Assembly (NCBI GenBank): GCA_017537105.1
Contig: JAFWBZ010000126.1
Location: forward strand, 1-12,028
DNA length: 12,028 bases
Direction: 5' to 3'
Source of the DNA: Clostridia bacterium
GTDB taxonomy: Bacteria > Bacillota > Clostridia > Christensenellales > Aristaeellaceae
The notes under the pieces are model-generated. The model searched no databases. It saw only the letters and a program-made list of their open reading frames with translations, and had not been told where the DNA came from. Of this stretch, positions 1 to 5,052 are shown piece by piece; within the stretch, counting starts at the first letter, position 1; every line of letters begins with the position of its first letter. The position numbers and the translations under genes were made by a program.

Positions 1-348
1 CCGGGCATAGCTCCGGATGCGCCTGCGCGGCCCGCGCGGCGGTTCGCCTCCAAACGACCCTGTCACCAGCGCCAGCCGGTCCACGGGCAGCTGTCCCGCG
101 AGGGCCAGCGCCGCGTCGCAGCCCCCTCCGGCCGCAGCGATGGCGCTCTGTCTGCAGTGCAGCCGGACGCGCTGATAGCCGCGCTGCAGCGCCGGGTGCA
201 GCGCCTCGCCCGGGACCTCGCAGAAGACCTCCGTCGCTGCTCCCGACTTCGCAAGCAAAGAAGAAAGTCCGGAAAGGATCCCCTCTCCGGACAGTGTTTC
301 CCCGATGACCATGCATCCCGTGTCCCGCCTTGCACCTTCCGGCATCAT
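1..348 (-). CDS. Hypothetical protein, possibly alpha/beta-hydrolase-like, C-terminus beyond window edge
   Basis: An open frame of 116 codons runs without a stop from an ATG at 348 to base 1, so the C-terminus lies outside the window. The start is set by a very strong ribosome-binding site, GGAGGTGAT (354-362). It sits 37 nt after the ktrA stop and is probably the last visible member of the same transcript. The N-terminus reads as short strand/helix alternation (MVIGETLSGEG near residues 13-23, GGGCDAALALAGQ at 74-86, RLALVTGSFGG at 91-101). The GGGCDAALALA stretch loosely resembles the nucleophile elbow of alpha/beta hydrolases, with Cys77 at the nucleophile position, but the match is weak and the catalytic Asp/His would be off the edge. 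I do not recognise the family, and function is not assigned. Confidence 0.7.
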   Translation of the reverse strand, partial: MMPEGARRDTGCMVIGETLSGEGILSGLSSLLAKSGAATEVFCEVPGEALHPALQRGYQRVRLHCRQSAIAAAGGGCDAALALAGQLPVDRLALVTGSFGGEPPRGPRRRIRSYAR

Positions 349-385
349 CCCGAATCACCTCCGCCTTTGGGCACAAGCTGTCCGG

Positions 386-1054
386 TCAGCGTCGTCGATC
401 CATCTCGGCGAGCGATTTCTCGCTGGCGACCACCAGCAACACATCGCCCTCCCGGATCACCGTGTCCGGCTGCGGCATGGCGTTGAGCGCTTCGCCGTTT
501 CGGATGGCGATCACATTGACGCCCGACCGGGAGCGCAGCTCCAGCGCACGAAGGGATTTGTCGATCCATTCCGCGTTGGGCCGGATCTCCGCCATGGAAT
601 AATCCGGAGACAGCTCCAGATAGTCCACGATGTTGCCCGATACCAGATTATGCGCGATGCGCCGCCCCATATCACGCTCCGGGAACAAAACCTCGTCCGC
701 CCCCAGCTTCTCCAGCATCCTGCCGTGGAACTCGTCGTGCGCCTTCGCGATCACGCGCTTGACGCCGAGCTCCTTCATCAGAAGGGTGATCATGCCGCTG
801 GCGCGAATGTCCGAGCCCATGGTGACAAAGGCCACGTCAAAGTCCTGCACGCCCAGCGCCATCAGCGCGCTGCGGTCCATGGCGTCCATCTGGACGGTGT
901 GCGTGATGCGATCCCGCATGTTCTCCACCAGCTCCAGATCGTCGTCGACGCCGAGCACCTCCTCGCCCGCCTCGCACAGCGTCTCGGCGATGGCGCTGCC
1001 GAAGCGCCCGAGTCCCACCACGAGGTACTGCTTCTTTGTGTTGTTCTTCGCCAT
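386..1054 (-). CDS. ktrA: KtrA, regulatory RCK subunit of the Ktr potassium uptake system
   Basis: A 222-residue cytoplasmic nucleotide-binding protein that gates the KtrB channel; family members form an octameric ring that binds ATP/ADP and often c-di-AMP. The N-terminal RCK_N Rossmann domain (about 9-130) shows GLGRFG at 14-19, acidic residues ending the second strand (VDDD, 36-39) and the KtrA signature FPE at 124-126 followed by RDMGRRIA. The RCK_C domain follows (about 150-215, ending in REGDVLLVVA). Length is normal for KtrA (about 220). The start ATG is preceded by GGAGGA (1061-1066) at 6 nt. It lies 21 nt downstream of ktrB, so the two are almost certainly cotranscribed. The family call is solid. 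The partner assignment rests on the adjacent ktrB. Confidence 0.95.
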   Translation of the reverse strand: MAKNNTKKQYLVVGLGRFGSAIAETLCEAGEEVLGVDDDLELVENMRDRITHTVQMDAMDRSALMALGVQDFDVAFVTMGSDIRASGMITLLMKELGVKRVIAKAHDEFHGRMLEKLGADEVLFPERDMGRRIAHNLVSGNIVDYLELSPDYSMAEIRPNAEWIDKSLRALELRSRSGVNVIAIRNGEALNAMPQPDTVIREGDVLLVVASEKSLAEMDRRR

Positions 1055-1075
1055 TGTCTGTCCTCCATCCGGCCG

Positions 1076-2497
1076 TCAGCCGATCAAAACGTGCTCCTCG
1101 GGATACTGTATGCGTTCGCGGGTGTGGTTCTGCCGACGCGCAAACAGCAGCGCCAGCGTCAGCGGGCCCACGCGCCCGGTAAACATCGTCAGGATGATCA
1201 TGATCCGCGCCAGCGGCTTCAGATTCGCCGAGCCGATGGCGGATATGCCCACCGTTCCCATGGCGGAGGCGCACTCGTAGAGCAGGTCCAGGAAGTCCTC
1301 GCCCGGCTGCAACAGGGAGAGCACGCACACGTCCAGGAACACCACCGCCAGCGCGATGAACACGATGGTCACCGCGCGCAGAATCAGCGCGGGATCGATT
1401 CTTCGCCCGAACACGCGGATGCTGCTCTCGCCCCGGGCCACCATGCGCGCCGTCAGCACCAGAATGGCCAGCGTGGTCACCTTGATGCCGCCGCCCGTGG
1501 AGGCCGGCGCCGCGCCGACGACCATCATAAAGCTTCCGATCAGCTTCGTGCAGTCCCGCATGGCCTGCTGGTCAAAGGTGTTGAAGCCCGCCGTGCGCAG
1601 CGTCACCGCCTGGAACAGCGCCGCCAGCAGCTTCTTTCCCACCGGCATCGGGCCGAGCGTGCCCGGATTGGACCACTCCAGGGCGAGCACCAGCAAAAAG
1701 CTCAGCGCCGCCAGCGCGCCGTAGCTCACCAGCACGAGCTTCGTGTGCAGGCGGAACCGGCGGAAGCGCCGGCGCTTCAGTATGTCGCTCTGCACGCCGA
1801 AGCCCAGACCTCCGAGGACCACCAGGGCGATGGCGGTAAGGTTGATCAGCCCGTCCCCGGCAAATCCGGTCAGGCTCCTGCCGCCGCCGAAGAGGTCGAA
1901 CCCCGCGTTGCAGAAGGCGGACACCGAGTGGAACGGCGCGAAGAACAGCCCCTTCCCCGCGCCGTACAGCGGCACGAACCGCAGCGCGAACACCGCCGCA
2001 CCGGCCAGTTCCACCGTGAAGGCGCTGAGAGCCACCCACTGCACCAGCTGCACGATGCCGCCCAGCACGTCCTCGTTCATGGAGTCCTGCATGATGAGCT
2101 TCTCGCGCAGCGTAATGTGCCGCCCCGTCAAGCGGAAGATCAGCGTCGCAAACGTCATGAAGCCGAGCCCGCCCAGCTGGATCAAAAACAGCAGCACCAC
2201 GTGGCCGAAGGTCGAGTAGGCCGTGCCGGTGTCCCGAACCACGAGCCCGGTGACGCACACCGCGGAGGTGGAGGTGAACAGCGCGTCAAACCAGGTCACC
2301 GGCGCGCCTGTCGCAGAGGCGACGGGCAGCGAAAGCAACAGGCTGCCGAGCAGGATCAGTCCCGCAAAGCCGATGGCGATCACCGGCAGCGGGCTGAAGC
2401 CGTTTCGCCTGTATACCCTCTGCAAAATCCTATTGAAAAGGCGCCGCTCGCCCGCCTTGTCTCCGGCTCCCGCGGCGCCGTCTGCTCCGTTCAGCAT
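1076..2497 (-). CDS. ktrB: KtrB, membrane potassium-translocating subunit (TrkH/KtrB family)
   Basis: A 473-residue integral membrane protein of the TrkH/Ktr/HKT superfamily that imports K+ (usually Na+-assisted) with KtrA as gating ring. All four pseudo-repeat filter loops are visible: CVTGL (filter Gly84), CNAGF (Gly199), RTAGF (Gly304) and GTVGIS (Gly417). The STGGGIK segment at 333-339 corresponds to the intramembrane gate loop region of repeat 3. Membrane helices are evident at about 37-60, 97-122, 155-175, 218-236, 253-273 and 372-396. Length is typical or slightly long for KtrB because of a polar N-terminal tail of about 33 residues. The start lies 7 nt after the stop of the kinase gene. 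Its own ribosome site is weak (GAAAGGA, about 12 nt away), so translation may depend partly on coupling to the upstream gene. Confidence 0.95.
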   Translation of the reverse strand: MLNGADGAAGAGDKAGERRLFNRILQRVYRRNGFSPLPVIAIGFAGLILLGSLLLSLPVASATGAPVTWFDALFTSTSAVCVTGLVVRDTGTAYSTFGHVVLLFLIQLGGLGFMTFATLIFRLTGRHITLREKLIMQDSMNEDVLGGIVQLVQWVALSAFTVELAGAAVFALRFVPLYGAGKGLFFAPFHSVSAFCNAGFDLFGGGRSLTGFAGDGLINLTAIALVVLGGLGFGVQSDILKRRRFRRFRLHTKLVLVSYGALAALSFLLVLALEWSNPGTLGPMPVGKKLLAALFQAVTLRTAGFNTFDQQAMRDCTKLIGSFMMVVGAAPASTGGGIKVTTLAILVLTARMVARGESSIRVFGRRIDPALILRAVTIVFIALAVVFLDVCVLSLLQPGEDFLDLLYECASAMGTVGISAIGSANLKPLARIMIILTMFTGRVGPLTLALLFARRQNHTRERIQYPEEHVLIG

Positions 2498-2504
2498 CGG
2501 CCGT

Positions 2505-3434
2505 TTAGATCCTTTCGATGGTCACCATGTCCATGAGCGCCTTGTAAACCGTGCGATCCACGATGCGATAGCCCTCCGTCATGCAGCGTGCGGTCGCGCA
2601 GGCCATGCCCATGCGGAAGGTATCCTCCAGTTCGTTCTCCGCCATGAAGCCCGCGACCAAGCCCGCGACCATCGAATCGCCCGCACCCACCGTGGATTTG
2701 ACTTCGATGTTCAGCCGCGGGGCGTACAGCGCCTCGTCGCCCTCGAGAATGAGCGCACCCTCCGCGCCCAGGGATACCGCCACGACCTCCACGCCCATGT
2801 CGATGTACTGGCGCGCGGCGTCGCGGATCTCCTGCACAGACTCGAGATGGCTCCCCGTCATCATCTCCAACTCATAGCGATTGGGCTTGATCATGAACGG
2901 GCGAGCCTCCAGACCGTACTTCAGGCGATCCCCGTCCGCGTCCAGCACACAGCGGCAGCCGAGGCCGTCCACCGCGTGGATCAGCGTGCGGTAGAAGTCG
3001 TCGGGACAGCCCGGCGGCAGGGAGCCCGTCAGCACCAGAAAATCGCTGTTCTCCGCGTGGCGGGTCACCAGCTCCACCATGCGCTCCAGCTGCTCCGACT
3101 CCACGGTCCGTCCGGACTCGTTCAGCTCCGTCACCACGCCCTGAGAGCGATCGAACACCTTGATATTCGTGCGCGCAGTCCCCTCGCACCAGATGAAATC
3201 GTAGGCCGTGGAGTTGACCATCAGGCGCTTCTCGAACAGAGACGCGCTGTCCCGGTACATATAGCCGATGCACTCGGAATCCAGCCCCAGCGCAGACACC
3301 GTCAGCGCCACGTTGATGCCCTTGCCTGCGGCGACATCGCTGGACGCCACCACGCGGTTCAGCCCACCGGGCGTGAAGCTCTCCACGGTCATCGTGCGAT
3401 CGATACTGGGGTTGAGTGATATGGAAGTAATCAT
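2505..3434 (-). CDS. PfkB-family sugar-phosphate kinase, 1-phosphofructokinase/tagatose-6-phosphate kinase type
   Basis: A 309-residue ribokinase-superfamily kinase of the FruK/LacC branch, which phosphorylates fructose 1-phosphate or tagatose 6-phosphate using ATP in the cytosol. Visible signatures: SLNPSIDRT at the N-terminus, the PfkB signature AAGKGINVALTVSALG, VLTGSLPPG (typical of the FruK/LacC branch), IKPNRYELE, and the catalytic STVGAGDSMVAG with the general-base Asp at 253. Length fits the family. The start at 3434 was chosen because the SLNPS strand opens FruK/LacC proteins and AGGAG lies 8 nt upstream; a longer upstream reading in the same frame has no homologous character. Its ATG overlaps the stop of the preceding small membrane protein as ATGA, indicating translational coupling. 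There is no PTS gene next to it, so the exact substrate (fructose-1-P or tagatose-6-P) cannot be settled here. Confidence 0.9.
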   Translation of the reverse strand: MITSISLNPSIDRTMTVESFTPGGLNRVVASSDVAAGKGINVALTVSALGLDSECIGYMYRDSASLFEKRLMVNSTAYDFIWCEGTARTNIKVFDRSQGVVTELNESGRTVESEQLERMVELVTRHAENSDFLVLTGSLPPGCPDDFYRTLIHAVDGLGCRCVLDADGDRLKYGLEARPFMIKPNRYELEMMTGSHLESVQEIRDAARQYIDMGVEVVAVSLGAEGALILEGDEALYAPRLNIEVKSTVGAGDSMVAGLVAGFMAENELEDTFRMGMACATARCMTEGYRIVDRTVYKALMDMVTIERI

Positions 3435-3649
3435 GATTGATGCTCCTGTTTTGTTTGTTTTTCTTCGTCCGGCGCCGCCGCTTCGCGCGCCTGTGCCTCG
3501 CGCTCTTCCCGCTCGCGCTCCTCCCGGGCCTCGTCGGCGACAGTCCGCAGGAAGCCGCCGATCTGATGGCGGAGCACGGCGCCGACGATGACGCACAGCC
3601 CGAACAGCAGCAGAAGCGCGACCAGGATGGTCTTTTCAATGTAGGTCAC
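3431..3649 (-). CDS. Small single-pass membrane protein with charged coiled-coil-like tail
   Basis: A 72-residue protein. After a short N-terminus (VTYIEK) there is one strongly hydrophobic helix, TILVALLLLFGLCVIVGAVL, then a juxtamembrane HQIGGFLRTV and a highly charged Glu/Arg-rich tail (EAREEREREEREAQAREAA) that would form a helix or coiled coil. The GTG at 3649 is preferred because GGGAGGG (3657-3663) sits 7 nt upstream; a TTG in frame at 3679 would add ten residues but has no good ribosome site. The TGA overlaps the kinase ATG by four bases (ATGA), which supports the frame being real. It is the first gene of the kinase-ktrB-ktrA transcript. I do not recognise a family; a membrane anchor or small regulator of a neighbouring product is conceivable, but that is inference. 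Confidence 0.65.
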   Translation of the reverse strand: MTYIEKTILVALLLLFGLCVIVGAVLRHQIGGFLRTVADEAREEREREEREAQAREAAAPDEEKQTKQEHQS

Positions 3650-3682
3650 GTCCACGCCCTCCCGCGCCGCCTGTTTCAATAT

Positions 3683-3710
3683 AGTATATCACATTTTTGT
3701 CAAAATACAA
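3683..3710 (-). promoter_or_regulatory. Promoter of the small-protein/kinase/ktrBA operon
   Basis: On the minus strand, TTGTAT (3705-3710) and TATACT (3683-3688) are separated by 16 bp, and TGA directly precedes the -10 hexamer, giving an extended -10 (TGnTATACT). Transcription would start near 3676, about 27 nt before the GTG of the small membrane protein. A second TTGACA-like element (3698-3703) lies too close to the -10 to be used with it. It is the only AT-rich promoter-like stretch seen for the five genes to its left. Confidence 0.6.
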
Positions 3711-3746
3711 GCGGTATTTGTTCACATTTTGTGTCCTGTACGACAA

Positions 3747-3779
3747 ACGGGGATTGCCGCTTCCCGCAGCAATCCCCGT
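3747..3779 (-). terminator. Hairpin terminator after the SSB gene
   Basis: A perfect 11-bp inverted repeat (ACGGGGATTGC at 3747-3757 paired with GCAATCCCCGT at 3769-3779) with an 11-nt loop lies 23 nt after the SSB stop codon. In the minus direction it is followed by TTGTCGT, a weak U-tract, so termination may be partial. It sits between the SSB gene and the promoter of the next operon, the expected place for a terminator. Confidence 0.6.
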
Positions 3780-3802
3780 CAATTCCTTTCCCCGTTCTCT
3801 CT

Positions 3803-4489
3803 TCAGTTGGGCATCTTCCGGGCAGCCGGCTCGGTGGCGGTGCGGGCATCGGCCAGAATGTGCGGCGCAAGGGCGATCTCCGCATCGGCGGCCTCCAGCG
3901 TGAAGGAGGACACCTCGTAGGCGCTTCGCACCATGTATTCGCCGCTGTCCAGCAGCTTTTGGTATTCCCGGGACTGGAGCCTGCCGGTGAGCCGGATCCG
4001 GTCCCCCACGCCAAACCGCGACGCGTACTGCGCGTTGCGGCCCCAGGCGATGCAGGGAATGTAGTCGCTCTTGCCAAAGGCGCGGTTCACCGCCAGCATC
4101 ATGTCGCAGATTTCCCGTCCGAAGGGCGTCGAGCGATAGATCGGTGGCTTGCAAAGCGCGCCGGTGAGGGACACGCGATTCAGCGTATCGTTGTCCCGAG
4201 TCTCGCTGATGGCCTGCACGAACAGCGTCACCATCAACCGCCCCGCGCCGTCCACCACCTTATTGTAGGAGCGCACCTGCCCGGTCATCATCAGCAGCGC
4301 ATCGCGATCCTCCGGCAGCATCCCCATCAGTTTCCCCGGAATGGTCACCGGCAGCCGGTCCACCGCGCCGGACAGCCGCTTGACCGCCAGGATTCCGGTA
4401 TAAAACGGCTCGTTCATCACCTCATGGCTCAATTCCAATTCGCCCTCCAGCCTTCCGGCCGCCACGATTCTGTTGTTTGGATTTTCCAT
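3803..4489 (-). CDS. Single-stranded DNA-binding protein with tandem OB folds
   Basis: A 228-residue protein. The C-terminal half (about 104-198) is a recognisable SSB OB fold: NRVSLTGALCKPPIYR, FGREICDMMLAVNR, DYIPCIAWGRNAQYA, VGDRIRLTGRLQSREY. The N-terminal half (about 6-95) repeats the same pattern more divergently (NRIVAAGRLEG, FYTGILAVKR, LLMMTGQVRSY), so the protein looks like two OB folds in tandem. The acidic C-terminal tip that recruits partner proteins in housekeeping SSBs is absent; the protein ends in PAARKMPN. That argues for an accessory or repair-related SSB rather than the replicative one. The start at 4489 is supported by GGAGGGG (4495-4501) 5 nt upstream; an upstream in-frame ATG at 4510 would place that ribosome site inside the gene. 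It lies 35 nt after the small protein gene that has the LexA-controlled promoter. Confidence 0.85.
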   Translation of the reverse strand: MENPNNRIVAAGRLEGELELSHEVMNEPFYTGILAVKRLSGAVDRLPVTIPGKLMGMLPEDRDALLMMTGQVRSYNKVVDGAGRLMVTLFVQAISETRDNDTLNRVSLTGALCKPPIYRSTPFGREICDMMLAVNRAFGKSDYIPCIAWGRNAQYASRFGVGDRIRLTGRLQSREYQKLLDSGEYMVRSAYEVSSFTLEAADAEIALAPHILADARTATEPAARKMPN

Positions 4490-4524
4490 CGTATCCCCTC
4501 CGGTCATCAATAGGTGTTACCCCT

Positions 4525-4812
4525 TCAGTATATGCGCCCGCTCCCCCGGCGATGACTGCCCGCGGCGCGCACCTCGTCCCGAGCCTCCACAAACCATCGC
4601 CCGCCGTCCTCGAACAAATAAGTCTCGCGCCCATGGATCCGGCAGGTATAGCGCATGCCCTGTCCCCCGGCTTTCGCGGCCGCCGCGCGCCGCACATCCA
4701 GCAGGCGATCCACCTCAAAGCCCCGGCCATCCTCCCAGAAGATCTTGACCGGCCGGATCTTACCGATCTCGTCCACCTCCACGATCACGCGCACATACAC
4801 GCGATGTGACAC
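4525..4812 (-). CDS. Conserved-looking small protein, first gene of a LexA-linked operon
   Basis: A 95-residue protein with a compact beta-rich pattern: YVRVIVEVDEIGKIRPVKI, then FWEDGRGFEVDRLLDVR, AAAAKAGGQGMRYTCRI, HGRETYLFEDGGRWFVE. From memory, short uncharacterised proteins of clostridia share the features [IV]xPxxIxWEDGRxFEIDRVLDVR, GGQGxRYTCRI and ETYLF; no function is known to me. About 18 polar C-terminal residues (RDEVRAAGSHRRGSGRIY) look like a tail. The GTG at 4812 is chosen because AGAGGTGAT lies about 4 nt upstream; a GTG further up in the same frame would fall inside that ribosome site. It precedes the tandem-OB SSB by 35 nt and shares its promoter, suggesting a role tied to DNA damage or single-stranded DNA. 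That role is inference from context. Confidence 0.8.
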   Translation of the reverse strand: MSHRVYVRVIVEVDEIGKIRPVKIFWEDGRGFEVDRLLDVRRAAAAKAGGQGMRYTCRIHGRETYLFEDGGRWFVEARDEVRAAGSHRRGSGRIY

Positions 4813-4855
4813 CGCAATCACCTCTTTTTATCATGCTGCCTACTCCATCGCTTTT

Positions 4856-4869
4856 AGAACATTTGTTCG
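4856..4869 (-). promoter_or_regulatory. LexA (SOS) operator, Gram-positive type
   Basis: Read on the minus strand this is CGAACAAATGTTCT, matching the Bacillota LexA/DinR operator CGAAC-R-N-R-Y-GTTC at 13 of 14 positions; only the outermost base departs from CGAAC-N4-GTTCG symmetry. It lies at about +4 to +17 relative to the predicted start, immediately after the -10, where a bound repressor would block initiation. It should control the 95-residue protein and the SSB gene. Binding itself is inferred. Confidence 0.75.
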
Positions 4870-4878
4870 ATTAACGCC

Positions 4879-4906
4879 ATTATATCACAAATCGTCCAAA
4901 AAGCAA
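4879..4906 (-). promoter_or_regulatory. Housekeeping-type promoter of the small protein/SSB operon
   Basis: On the minus strand, TTGCTT (4901-4906), 16 bp, then TATAAT (4879-4884), with TGA directly before the -10 hexamer (extended -10). The predicted start is near 4872, about 60 nt before the GTG of the small protein. A LexA operator lies directly downstream. The layout (16-bp spacer plus TGA-extended -10) is the same as that of the promoter at 3683-3710. Confidence 0.75.
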
Positions 4907-4942
4907 TCGAACGCAAATTTAAATCATCACGGCTGAAATGTG

Positions 4943-4972
4943 GCAGGAAATATCCGGCCCGCCGTAGAATTT
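4943..4972 (+). promoter_or_regulatory. Sigma-H (Spo0H)-type promoter for the giant secreted protein
   Basis: GCAGGAAAT (4943-4951), 12 bp, then GTAGAATTT (4964-4972) fits every specified position of the Bacillus sigma-H consensus RNAGGAWWW-N11-12-RNNGAATWW. A sigma-A reading would rely on TAGAAT with only a poor -35. The predicted start is near 4979, about 73 nt before the ATG at 5053. This suggests expression in transition phase or early sporulation, if the organism has sigma-H. Confidence 0.6.
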
Positions 4973-5052
4973 CCCTGCACAAGCAACCGCTCCGGAACCA
5001 ACCCCGGCGCGGCTTCGTCTAAGCGCTATCAAGGAACAGGAGGAAACCTCTC

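Noticed and set aside
305..2536. A 743-codon plus-strand frame opposite ktrB and ktrA
   Set aside because: The product is His/Arg/Gln/Ala-rich without any fold-like pattern, while the opposite strand encodes textbook KtrA and KtrB. It is an antisense shadow.
2223..4513. Long plus-strand frames opposite the kinase and SSB genes
   Set aside because: They lack domains and ribosome sites, and the real genes on the other strand have clear signatures and tight spacing.
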